Shown: in pieces, positions 35,909-43,156 of the stretch
How positions within the stretch are numbered: position 1 is the first letter of the stretch
How the letters are laid out: each line of letters begins with the position of its first letter
NCBI GenBank assembly: GCA_020161245.1
Contig: JAIUOK010000001.1
Span: 124,001 to 188,000 of the forward strand
Direction: 5' to 3'
From: Actinomycetota bacterium
GTDB lineage: Bacteria > Actinomycetota > Actinomycetes > S36-B12 > CAIYMF01
Length of the DNA stretch: 64,000 bases
Notes under the pieces: generated by a model
What the model saw: the letters and a program-made list of their open reading frames with translations, nothing else
Databases searched by the model: none
Told to the model about the DNA's origin: nothing
Program-made: the position numbers and the translations under genes

Positions 35909-36934
35909 ATGCGCATCGGAGTCCTGACCGGCGGCGGCGACTGCCCCGGTCTCAACGCCGTCATCCGCGCCGTCGTCCGCAAGGGCGTCACCGAGTACGG
36001 CTTCGAGTTCGTCGGCTTCCGCGACGGCTGGAAGGGCCCGCTCGAGGGCCTCACGATGCCGCTGGGCATCGCCCAGGTCCGCGGGATCCTGCCGCGCGGC
36101 GGCACCATCCTCGGGTCGAGCCGCACCAACCCGATCAAGATCGACGGCGGCGTCGACCGCATCAAGGCCAACATGGAGGCCGCCGGCGTCGACGCCCTCA
36201 TCGCCATCGGCGGCGAGGACACGCTCGGCGTGGCCACCAAGCTCGACGAGCTCGGCGTCCCCGTGGTCGGCGTCCCGAAGACGATCGACAACGACCTCAA
36301 CGCCACCGACTACACCTTCGGCTTCGACACCGCGGTGAACATCGCGTCGGAGGCGATCGACCGCCTGCACACGACGGCCGAGTCGCACCACCGCGTGCTC
36401 GTCGTCGAGGTCATGGGCCGCCACGCGGGCTGGATCGCGCTGCACGCGGGCCTGTCCGGCGGCGCCAACGGCATCCTCATCCCCGAGGTGCCCTTCGACC
36501 TCGACGAGGTGGCCGGCTGGGTCGAGTCGCGCTTCTCGGCGTCGTACTCGCCGATCATCGTCGTCTCCGAGGGCGCCCTGCCGTCCGACGGCGACCTCAT
36601 CACCAAGGACCAGTCGCTCGACGCCTTCGGGCACGTGCGCCTGTCCGGCATCGGCGACTGGCTGGCGTCGGGCCTCGAGGCCCGCACCGGCAAGGAGGCC
36701 CGCGCGGTCGTCCTGGGCCACATCCAGCGCGGCGGCACGCCCACCGCGTTCGACCGCGTGCTCGCCACCCGGTTCGGCCTGCAGGCCATCGATGCCATCG
36801 CGGAGAAGGACTTCGGCAAGATGGTGGCGCTGCAGAGCACCGACATCGTGCGGGTGCCCTTCATCGCGGCGACCGGCGAGCTCAAGACCGTCCCGCAGGC
36901 GCGCTACGACGAGGTCAAGCCCTTCTTCGGCTGA
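35909..36934 (+). CDS. pfp: 6-phosphofructokinase, predicted pyrophosphate-dependent (group III)
   Basis: A protein of 341 residues. The substrate loop is GGGDCPGLNAVIR near the N-terminus. GGEDT at 101-105 places Asp at 104, and PKTIDND places Lys at 124; GHIQRGGTP is the fructose-6-phosphate site. In this family Asp104 together with Lys124 marks use of pyrophosphate, while Gly104 marks ATP, as known from the Amycolatopsis methanolica enzyme. The reaction is phosphorylation of fructose 6-phosphate, reversible with PPi. I chose the ATG at 35909 because GGAGA lies six bases before it; an in-frame ATG at 35855 lies inside the palindrome. A long hairpin follows the gene. Confidence 0.92.
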   Translation: MRIGVLTGGGDCPGLNAVIRAVVRKGVTEYGFEFVGFRDGWKGPLEGLTMPLGIAQVRGILPRGGTILGSSRTNPIKIDGGVDRIKANMEAAGVDALIAIGGEDTLGVATKLDELGVPVVGVPKTIDNDLNATDYTFGFDTAVNIASEAIDRLHTTAESHHRVLVVEVMGRHAGWIALHAGLSGGANGILIPEVPFDLDEVAGWVESRFSASYSPIIVVSEGALPSDGDLITKDQSLDAFGHVRLSGIGDWLASGLEARTGKEARAVVLGHIQRGGTPTAFDRVLATRFGLQAIDAIAEKDFGKMVALQSTDIVRVPFIAATGELKTVPQARYDEVKPFFG

Positions 36935-36945
36935 TCCACCTCACG

Positions 36946-36993
36946 GCACGAGCGAGGGCCCGGGCGCGTCGGCGCCCGGGCCCTCGCTCGTGC
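36946..36993 (+). terminator. terminator-like hairpin with 22-bp perfect stem
   Basis: Arms 36946-36967 and 36972-36993 pair without mismatch over a 4-base loop (GTCG), 12 bases after the phosphofructokinase stop. There is no T-tract, as is common for actinobacterial terminators. Confidence 0.85.
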
Positions 36994-37039
36994 GGCGTCC
37001 AGCAGGTGGGCGCGTTGGTGGGGTCCTGCGGGGGTCACC

Positions 37040-37045
37040 TACGAT
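37040..37045 (+). promoter_or_regulatory. -10 box of a probable leaderless transcript (class II DAHP synthase)
   Basis: TACGAT followed by seven bases and the ATG at 37053. Confidence 0.6.
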
Positions 37046-37052
37046 TTCCCGC

Positions 37053-38384
37053 ATGGTGGATGTGATCTCCTGGCCCGACCTGCCGGCCGCGCAGCAGCCG
37101 GTGTGGCCGGACCAGGCCGCGCTCGACGACGCCGTCGCGTCGCTGCGCAAGCTCCCGCCGCTGGTGTTCGCGGGCGAGTGCGACGTGCTGAGCGACCGTC
37201 TGGCGGCCGCCAGCCGCGGCGAGGCCTTCGTGCTCATGGGCGGCGACTGTGCCGAGACGTTCGACCAGGCCACGGCCGAGGACATCCGCGCCAAGCTCAA
37301 GACCGTCCTGCAGATGGCGATCGTGCTCACCTACGGCGCCTCGCTGCCGGTGGTCAAAGTCGGCCGGATGGCCGGCCAGTACTTCAAGCCGCGCAGCAAG
37401 CCCACCGAGGTGCGCGACGGCGTCGAGATGACGTCGTACTTCGGCGACGGCGTCAACGGCCTGCCGTTCGAGCCGGACGCCCGCACGCCCGACCCGCAGC
37501 GGCTGCTGCGCAGCTACCACACGGCCAGCGCCACCCTGAACCTCGTGCGCGCCTTCACGCAGGGCGGCTACGCCGACCTGCGCCAGGTCCACGCCTGGAA
37601 CCAGGACTTCGTCAGCGAGACCCCTGCGGGCGACCGGTACGAGAAGGTCGCCGGCGAGATCGACCGCGCGCTGTCGTTCATGGCCGCCTGCGGCGCCGAC
37701 CCCGAGGAGTTCAAGCGGGTCGAGTTCTACGCGGGCCACGAGGCGCTGGTCCTCGACTACGAGAAGGCGCTCACCCGCATCGACTCCCGCACGGGCAACC
37801 GCTACGACGTCTCCGGCCACTTCGTGTGGGTGGGGGAGCGCACGCGCCAGCTCGACGGCGCCCACGTCGACTTCGTCTCCCGCATCAGCAACCCGGTCGG
37901 CGTGAAGCTCGGGCCCACCACGACGCCGGAGTTCGCCGTCGAGCTGTGCGACCGGCTCAACCCCGACCGCATCCCCGGGCGGCTCACCCTGATCACGCGG
38001 ATGGGCGCGGGCACGATCCGCGAGGCGCTGCCGCCGATCGTCGAGAAGGTCACGGCGTCCGGCCACCCCGTGGTGTGGGTGTGCGACCCGATGCACGGCA
38101 ACACCCGCGAGGCGGCGTCGGGCCACAAGACCCGCTCGTACAACGACGTCGCCGACGAGGTGCGCGGCTTCTTCGAGGTGCACAAGGCGCTCGGCACCAT
38201 CCCCGGCGGCATCCACGTCGAGCTCACCGGCGACGAGGTCACCGAGTGCGTCGGCGGCTCCTACGGCGTCTCCGAGGACCAGCTCGGCGACCGCTACGAG
38301 ACCGCGTGCGACCCGCGCCTGAACCGCGCCCAGTCCCTCGAGCTCGCGTTCGACGTCGCCGACTGGCTCCTCGACCGCAGCTAG
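37053..38384 (+). CDS. class II 3-deoxy-7-phosphoheptulonate (DAHP) synthase
   Basis: A protein of 443 residues of the plant/actinobacterial (type II) family. Visible blocks are FVLMGGDCAETFDQ, VVKVGRMAGQYFKPRS, HAWNQDFV, YAGHEALVLDYE, GERTRQLDGAHVDF, and VVWVCDPMHGN with the metal-binding Cys/His. It condenses phosphoenolpyruvate with erythrose 4-phosphate as the first step of the shikimate pathway. The start codon follows a TACGAT -10 box by seven bases. A second DAHP synthase of a different class lies 3.5 kb downstream (41884-42918), so flux control is shared between two enzymes. Confidence 0.95.
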   Translation: MVDVISWPDLPAAQQPVWPDQAALDDAVASLRKLPPLVFAGECDVLSDRLAAASRGEAFVLMGGDCAETFDQATAEDIRAKLKTVLQMAIVLTYGASLPVVKVGRMAGQYFKPRSKPTEVRDGVEMTSYFGDGVNGLPFEPDARTPDPQRLLRSYHTASATLNLVRAFTQGGYADLRQVHAWNQDFVSETPAGDRYEKVAGEIDRALSFMAACGADPEEFKRVEFYAGHEALVLDYEKALTRIDSRTGNRYDVSGHFVWVGERTRQLDGAHVDFVSRISNPVGVKLGPTTTPEFAVELCDRLNPDRIPGRLTLITRMGAGTIREALPPIVEKVTASGHPVVWVCDPMHGNTREAASGHKTRSYNDVADEVRGFFEVHKALGTIPGGIHVELTGDEVTECVGGSYGVSEDQLGDRYETACDPRLNRAQSLELAFDVADWLLDRS

Positions 38385-38400
38385 ACCCCCGTAGAGGCCG

Positions 38401-38462
38401 CGAGTAACTGGCGTTGTCATCGGTTCCGGCGCCCCGAGACCGATGACTACGCCAGTTACTCG
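38401..38462. repeat. long intergenic palindrome (hairpin), GTAAC-ended
   Basis: A 24-base arm (38401-38424, beginning CGAGTAACTGGCG) pairs with 38439-38462 with a single mismatch at 38415 and a 14-base loop. It lies 17 bases after the DAHP synthase stop and before the ada-alkA gene. It could terminate transcription or be a member of a dispersed palindromic element; a comparable structure is at 51832-51887. Confidence 0.8.
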
Positions 38463-38534
38463 AGGGCTCGGGCTGGACGGCCGGGTCCGATTCCCGCCAG
38501 TCGGACGTCGGGGGCGTGGGGCAGGATCGTCGGC

Positions 38535-40055
38535 ATGAGCAGCGCCGTCGACGTCGTGGAGCAGCCCGGGCTCGCGCCTGCGGGGCTCGACTCCGAGGCC
38601 GCGTACGCCGCGCTGTCGGCCCGCGACCGGCGCTTCGACGGGCGGATCTGGTTCGGCGTCACGAGCACCGGCGTCTACTGCCGTCCGGTGTGCCCGGCGC
38701 AGACCCCGCGCCGGGAGAACGTGCGGTTCTTCGCCGCGCCGGCAGCCGCGGTGTCGGCCGGCTTCCGGGCGTGCCGGCGCTGCCGGCCGGACAGCGCGCC
38801 GGGCTCGCGGCACTGGGACCACCGCGGCGACCTCGTCGCCCGGGCTCTGCGGCTGATCGCCGACGGCGCGGTCGACGACGGCAGTGTGGCGGGCCTCGCG
38901 CGCACGCTGCACGTCAGCGAGCGGCATCTGCACCGCAGCCTCGTCGCCGAGGTCGGTGCGGGCCCCCAGCAGCTGGCGCTCAGCCGGCGCGCCCAGACCG
39001 CCCGGCTGCTCATCGAGCAGACCGACCTGCCGCTGTCCGACGTCGCGTTCGCCGCGGGCTTCTCCAGCATCCGGCAGTTCAACGACGTGATGCGCCGCGA
39101 GTTCGGCGCCCCGCCGTCGTCGCTGCGCCGCGCCCCCGCGCCGACGGTGCCGTCGGCCGACCAGGCGCTCGTGCTGAGGCTGCGCCTTCGCCCGCCGTAC
39201 GACGCCGACGGCGTCGGTGCGTTCCTGCGGGCACGGGCGGTCCCCGGGCTCGAGGTGCACGAGCTCTCGAGGCGCGGCTGGACCCACCGCCGCGTCGTCC
39301 CGCTGCCGAACCGCCCGGCCGTCGCGGAGGTGCGGCTCGACGGCGACCACGTCGTGGTCCGCAGCGACGCCGACCTCCGCGACACCGCAGCGCTCGTGCG
39401 CCGGGTGCGCCGCTGGCTCGACCTCGACGCCGACCCCGCCACCGTCGGTGCGGCGCTATCGGGCGACCCCGTGCTGGCCCCGCTCGTGGCAGCACTGCCG
39501 GGCATGCGCGTGCCCACGACCGTCGACCCGTGGGAGACGCTCGTGCGCGCGGTCGTGGGCCAGCAGGTCTCCGTCGCCGGCGCCACCACGCTGCTCGGCC
39601 GCATCGTCGCCGAGCACGGCAGCGACGTGGCCGGCATGCGGGCCTTCCCGTCGCCCGACGTGCTGGCCGCGGCCGGTCCTGATGTGCTCGGCGGGATGCC
39701 GCGCGCCCGCGCCCACGCGGTGCACGCGGCGGCCGAGGCCGCCGCATCGGGCGGCGTCGATCTCGGCGATCCCGACCACGACCGGCTCGCCGCAGCGCTG
39801 CTCGCGCTGCCGGGTATCGGGCCGTGGACCGTGGGCTACCTGCGCCTGCGCGGCCTGGCCGACCCCGACGCGTTCCCCGCCGGCGACCTCGTGCTGCGGC
39901 AGTCGGCGGCCGCCCTCGGCCTGCCCGACGACGCCCGCGGGCTCGAGGCCCGGTCCGCGGCCTGGAGCCCGTGGCGGGCCTACGCCGCCTCCCACCTGTG
40001 GGCGGCCTCGCCGGCCGCCCGCCGTCCGTCCCGCGCCTCGGAGGAGATCGCATGA
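38535..40055 (+). CDS. alkA: Ada N-terminal/AraC regulator fused to AlkA 3-methyladenine DNA glycosylase
   Basis: A protein of 506 residues with three parts. Residues of about 20-90 are the Ada methylphosphotriester domain with zinc/acceptor cysteines in GVYCRPVCP and CRRCRPD. Residues of about 90-190 are an AraC-type helix-turn-helix (VAGLARTLHVSERHLHRSL, SDVAFAAGFSSIRQFNDVMR). The rest is AlkA with HhH-GPD motif LPGIGPWTVGYLRLRG and catalytic Asp in AGDLVLRQ. It senses methylated DNA, activates genes and excises alkylated bases. The stop overlaps the ogt start (ATGA). The layout matches the mycobacterial ada-alkA/ogt adaptive-response operon. CAGGAT seven bases before the ATG may be the -10 box. 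Confidence 0.95.
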   Translation: MSSAVDVVEQPGLAPAGLDSEAAYAALSARDRRFDGRIWFGVTSTGVYCRPVCPAQTPRRENVRFFAAPAAAVSAGFRACRRCRPDSAPGSRHWDHRGDLVARALRLIADGAVDDGSVAGLARTLHVSERHLHRSLVAEVGAGPQQLALSRRAQTARLLIEQTDLPLSDVAFAAGFSSIRQFNDVMRREFGAPPSSLRRAPAPTVPSADQALVLRLRLRPPYDADGVGAFLRARAVPGLEVHELSRRGWTHRRVVPLPNRPAVAEVRLDGDHVVVRSDADLRDTAALVRRVRRWLDLDADPATVGAALSGDPVLAPLVAALPGMRVPTTVDPWETLVRAVVGQQVSVAGATTLLGRIVAEHGSDVAGMRAFPSPDVLAAAGPDVLGGMPRARAHAVHAAAEAAASGGVDLGDPDHDRLAAALLALPGIGPWTVGYLRLRGLADPDAFPAGDLVLRQSAAALGLPDDARGLEARSAAWSPWRAYAASHLWAASPAARRPSRASEEIA

Positions 40056-40609
40056 GCACCGCCCTGCCGCCGTACGAGACCGCCTCGGCCGACCTGCCCG
40101 GCGGGCAGGTGGTCGTGGTCGCCGACCCGCTCACGGGCGCGGTCGTGGCATCGGGCTACAAGCCGCTCGAGGCGACGTTCGCGTTCCTCACCCCGGCCGA
40201 GCAGGCGCGCGGGCACCGCCCCGCCCCGCGCGGCGGCGGCGCGACGGCCGCAGCCGTCGACGCGCTGCGGCGCTACGCCGACGGCGACGTCCACGCCCTC
40301 GACTCCGTCGACGTCAGCCAGCCCGGCGGGCCGTTCCTGCAGCGGGCCTGGACCGAGCTGCGCGGTGTCCGCGCCGGCGAGACCGACTCCTACACCGGCC
40401 TGGCGGCGAGAGCGGGCAGCCCGACAGCCGTGCGGGCCGCGGGGCAGGCGTGCGCGCGCAACAAGGTCGCGCCGTTCGTGCCGTGCCACCGCATCCTGCG
40501 CACCGACGGCAGCCTCGGCGGCTACGCCTACGGGCTGCCGGTCAAGCAGGCGCTTCTCGAGCACGAGGGCGCGCTGACTGCGCCGGAGCAGCAGCAGCTC
40601 GCCCTGTAG
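40052..40609 (+). CDS. ogt: methylated-DNA--protein-cysteine methyltransferase
   Basis: A protein of 185 residues. The acceptor motif PCHR (in PFVPCHRILRTDGSLGGYAY) is preceded by AAGQACARNK, the DNA-binding wing/helix. It transfers the methyl group from O6-methylguanine to its own cysteine and is then used up. The ATG overlaps the stop of the ada-alkA fusion, forming a two-gene alkylation-response operon; this suggests Ada-dependent induction. Confidence 0.95.
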   Translation: MSTALPPYETASADLPGGQVVVVADPLTGAVVASGYKPLEATFAFLTPAEQARGHRPAPRGGGATAAAVDALRRYADGDVHALDSVDVSQPGGPFLQRAWTELRGVRAGETDSYTGLAARAGSPTAVRAAGQACARNKVAPFVPCHRILRTDGSLGGYAYGLPVKQALLEHEGALTAPEQQQLAL

Positions 40610-40683
40610 ACGGGCATGCCACGAGGCGGGAGACACGTCCGCCGGTCGTGGCATCGAGGGCCCGCGTGGCGCAGGATCGACCC

Positions 40684-41064
40684 ATGACCCACGGGGGCAC
40701 GCCCATCGAGCGCCGCGCGCGCACCTGGCTGACCGAGGCGGTCCGCTCGCGCGACACCGTCACCGTCTCCGCGCTGCGCACCGTGCTGTCGGCTATCGCG
40801 AACGCCGAGGCCGTGCCGCTGCCGGCGTCGGACGGGCCGGCCGTCGCCGTGTCGGAGCACGTGGCCGGCGCGGCTGTGGGCGTGGGGGCGGCCGAGGCCG
40901 CGCGGCGGGAGCTGAGCGACGACGAGGTGGCCGACATCGTGCGCGGCGAGATCGCCGAGCACCACGCCGCCGTCGAGGCGCTCGGCGGCCGGGGCGAGCG
41001 CGCGGAGCGGCTGCGCGCCGAGGCCGTCGTCCTCGAGGTCCTGCTGCAGGAGCACCCGGCCTGA
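40684..41064 (+). CDS. GatB/YqeY domain-containing protein
   Basis: A protein of 126 residues, matching YqeY in its helical pattern: TWLTEAVRSRDTVTVSALRT then VLSAIANAEAV, a variable loop, ELSDDEVADIVRGEIAEHHAAVE and ERLRAEAVVLEVLLQ. YqeY proteins resemble the tRNA-binding tail of GatB; the function of the stand-alone form is unclear. It is shorter than usual (about 150) at the C-terminus. CAGGAT lies six bases before the ATG, a possible -10 or ribosome site. Confidence 0.8.
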   Translation: MTHGGTPIERRARTWLTEAVRSRDTVTVSALRTVLSAIANAEAVPLPASDGPAVAVSEHVAGAAVGVGAAEAARRELSDDEVADIVRGEIAEHHAAVEALGGRGERAERLRAEAVVLEVLLQEHPA

Positions 41065-41089
41065 CGGACGTCCCTCGAGCAGCGGGCGC

Positions 41090-41860
41090 TCAGCGGGGGA
41101 GCGTGAGGATCTCCGGACCGTCGGCCGTGATCGCGACGGTGTGCTCGCTGTGGGCCGTCAGGCAGCCGGTGCGGCTGCGCAGCGTCCACCCGTCGGCGTC
41201 GGTCACGAGGTCGGCGGTGTCGGCCATCACCCACGGCTCGAGCGCGAGTAGCAGGCCGGGCCGCAGCGTGTAGCCGCGGCCGGGCCGGCCGTCGTTGGAC
41301 ACGTGCGGGTCCTGGTGCATGGTCGAGCCGACGCCGTGGCCGCCGAACTGCAGGTTGACCGGGAAGCCTGCGCCGCGCAGCACCGCTCCGATGGCTGCGG
41401 AGATGTCGCCGACCTTGCCGCCGGGCTGCGCCGCCGCGATGCCGGCGTCGAGCGCCCGCTGCGTCGCGTCGATGAGGGCGCTCTGCTGAGGTGTCGCGGA
41501 GCCGCCCACCACGAAGCTGATCGCCGAGTCGGCGACGACGCCGCCGAGCGAGACCGCGAGGTCGAGGGAGAGCAGGTCGCCGTCGCGCAGGGCGTAGTCG
41601 TGCGGCAGCCCGTGCAGCACAGCGTCGTCGACCGACGTGCAGATGTAGTGGCCGAAGGGGCCGCGCCCGAACGACGGCGCGTAGTCGACGTAGCACGACT
41701 CGGCGCCGGCCTCGCGGATCATCGCCTCGGTCCAGGCGTCGATCTCGAGCAGGTTGGTGCCGACCTGCGTGCGCTCCTTCATCGTCTGAAGGATCCGGGC
41801 GACGAGCGCCCCGGTCTCCCGGCCGCGCGCCACCTCGGCGTCGTTGAGGATCTCGATCAT
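41090..41860 (-). CDS. map: methionine aminopeptidase type I
   Basis: A protein of 256 residues. The metal ligands are visible in GDLLSLDLAVSLGGVVADSA (two Asp), GGHGVGSTMHQDPHV (His), LALEPWVM (Glu) and AHSEHTVAI (Glu). The substrate-side His is in YICTSVDDAVLHGLP. It removes the initiator methionine from nascent proteins. It starts 23 bases after aroF ends in the same direction, so it may be read from the aroF transcript; GAGGAT six bases upstream may give its own start signal. Confidence 0.94.
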   Translation of the reverse strand: MIEILNDAEVARGRETGALVARILQTMKERTQVGTNLLEIDAWTEAMIREAGAESCYVDYAPSFGRGPFGHYICTSVDDAVLHGLPHDYALRDGDLLSLDLAVSLGGVVADSAISFVVGGSATPQQSALIDATQRALDAGIAAAQPGGKVGDISAAIGAVLRGAGFPVNLQFGGHGVGSTMHQDPHVSNDGRPGRGYTLRPGLLLALEPWVMADTADLVTDADGWTLRSRTGCLTAHSEHTVAITADGPEILTLPR

Positions 41861-41883
41861 GCGCCCATCCTCGCCGAGATCCG

Positions 41884-42918
41884 TCAGGCCGTGGGCAGGG
41901 CGGGGGACCGGTCCATGAGCGGGGCGAGCTGGCGCACAGCCGTGGCCAGCGCCCGGAGGTCGCCGTCGACGAGGGCCTGCGGGCCGTCGCACAGCGCGGT
42001 GTCGGGGTGCGGGTGGACGTCGACGATGATGCCGTCGGCGCCGATCGCGATCGCGGCCCGCGACAGCGGCACCACGAGATCCCGGCGCCCGCCCGAGTGC
42101 GACGGGTCGACGACCACCGGCAGGTGCGCGAGGTCGTGGGCGACCGGCACGGCCGAGATGTCGAGGGTGTTGCGGGTGGCCTTCTCGAAGGTGCGGATGC
42201 CGCGCTCGCAGAGCACCACCTCGAGGTTGCCCTTCTGCGCGATGTACTCCGCGGCCATGAGCCACTCCTCGATCGTGGAGCTCATGCCGCGCTTGAGCAT
42301 GACCGGCTTGCCGATCTCGCCGACCGCCTGCAGCAGGGTGAAGTTCTGGGCGTTGCGCGTGCCGATCTGGAGCATGTCGGCGTACTCGGCCACGAGCTCG
42401 ACGTCGGCGACGTCGACCACCTCGGTGACGACCGGCAGGCCGGTCTCGGTGCGCACGTCGGCGAGGATCCGCAGGCCGTCCTCGCCGAGGCCCTGGAACG
42501 CGTAGGGCGACGAGCGCGGCTTGAAGGCGCCGCCGCGCAGCAGCGTGGCGCCGGCGGCCACGGCCATCTGAGCGGCGGCCAGCGTCTGCTCGGCCGTCTC
42601 GACGGCGCAGGGGCCGGCGATGAGCGTGAAGGTGTCGGGGCCGATCGGCACGCGGCTCTCGCCGACGAAGACGGTCGACATCTGGGGGTGGTGCTGGCGG
42701 CTGACGAGCTTGAACGGCGTCGAGATGCGCACGACCTCGGCGACGCCGGGCAGCGCGCGCAGGTTGAGGCCGTGGAAGCGGTCGATGTCGCCGACGAGGC
42801 CGACGATGGTGCGGGTGTCGCCGCGGCTGACGAACGCCTCGCCGCCGGCGCCGCTCACGCGGTCGACGACGGCGCCGATCTGCTCGTCGGTCGCTCCAGG
42901 GGCCATCACGATGACCAT
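41884..42918 (-). CDS. aroF: type I-beta DAHP synthase with N-terminal ferredoxin-like regulatory domain
   Basis: A protein of 344 residues. The first 70 residues (VIVMAPGATDEQIGAVVDRV onward) form the ferredoxin-like domain that confers Tyr/Phe inhibition in relatives such as the Thermotoga enzyme. The catalytic barrel shows IAGPCAVET, LRGGAFKPRSSPYAFQG, GTRNAQNF, KRGMSSTIEEW and VVVDPSHSGGRRDLV. It carries out the first step of the shikimate pathway. GAGGAGG lies upstream of the ATG at 42918. Upstream are a Phe/Tyr leader peptide and a terminator-like hairpin, so expression is probably attenuated by aromatic amino acid supply. Confidence 0.95.
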   Translation of the reverse strand: MVIVMAPGATDEQIGAVVDRVSGAGGEAFVSRGDTRTIVGLVGDIDRFHGLNLRALPGVAEVVRISTPFKLVSRQHHPQMSTVFVGESRVPIGPDTFTLIAGPCAVETAEQTLAAAQMAVAAGATLLRGGAFKPRSSPYAFQGLGEDGLRILADVRTETGLPVVTEVVDVADVELVAEYADMLQIGTRNAQNFTLLQAVGEIGKPVMLKRGMSSTIEEWLMAAEYIAQKGNLEVVLCERGIRTFEKATRNTLDISAVPVAHDLAHLPVVVDPSHSGGRRDLVVPLSRAAIAIGADGIIVDVHPHPDTALCDGPQALVDGDLRALATAVRQLAPLMDRSPALPTA

Positions 42919-42968
42919 GGCCGTTCCTCCTCGGTGTGCTGGTCCCGGCCGCCGGGCCCGGCACGGAA

Positions 42969-42998
42969 GAAGCCCCGGCCGGTGCGGCTCGGGGCTTC
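42969..42998 (-). terminator. attenuator hairpin upstream of aroF
   Basis: On the minus strand GAAGCCCC (42991-42998) pairs with GGGGCTTC (42969-42976), with four more inner pairs. A TTCTTCC run follows. It lies between the leader peptide stop and the aroF ribosome site. The 5' arm AGCCCC can instead pair with GGGGCT inside the leader peptide gene (43040-43045), an antiterminator. Confidence 0.75.
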
Positions 42999-43021
42999 GT
43001 GCGTCTGGGGCAGGTGCGCGA

Positions 43022-43078
43022 TCAGCGACCCGCCCGGGGAGCCCCGGACCGGTAGCCATAGAAGAACTGCTCGCGCAC
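43022..43078 (-). CDS. aromatic-rich leader peptide of aroF
   Basis: An 18-residue open frame from GTG at 43078, MREQFFYGYRSGAPRAGR. Phe-Phe-Tyr-Gly-Tyr are the control codons (residues 5-9): four of five are for products of the pathway that aroF starts. TACCCT lies six bases before the GTG, so the transcript probably begins at the start codon and the peptide is translated without a ribosome site. Inside the frame CCGGGG and CCCCGG (43034-43047) can fold as a hairpin that competes with the antiterminator. Stalling at Phe/Tyr codons would prevent the downstream terminator. It is too small for gene finders. Confidence 0.75.
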   Translation of the reverse strand: MREQFFYGYRSGAPRAGR

Positions 43079-43084
43079 GGGACG

Positions 43085-43090
43085 AGGGTA
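43085..43090 (-). promoter_or_regulatory. -10 box for the aroF leader transcript
   Basis: TACCCT on the minus strand, six bases before the leader peptide GTG at 43078. It places the transcript start at or within a base of the GTG. Confidence 0.6.
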
Positions 43091-43156
43091 GACGGCCGCG
43101 TCCGCGACACGGACACCGGTTCCAGCATGTGGGACGCCGCGGCGGGCGTCGACGCG

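Noticed and set aside
34075..36306. Long in-frame upstream extension of the GNAT gene
   Set aside because: It crosses the glycerol kinase and phosphofructokinase genes in other frames; the GNAT homology begins only after 34074.
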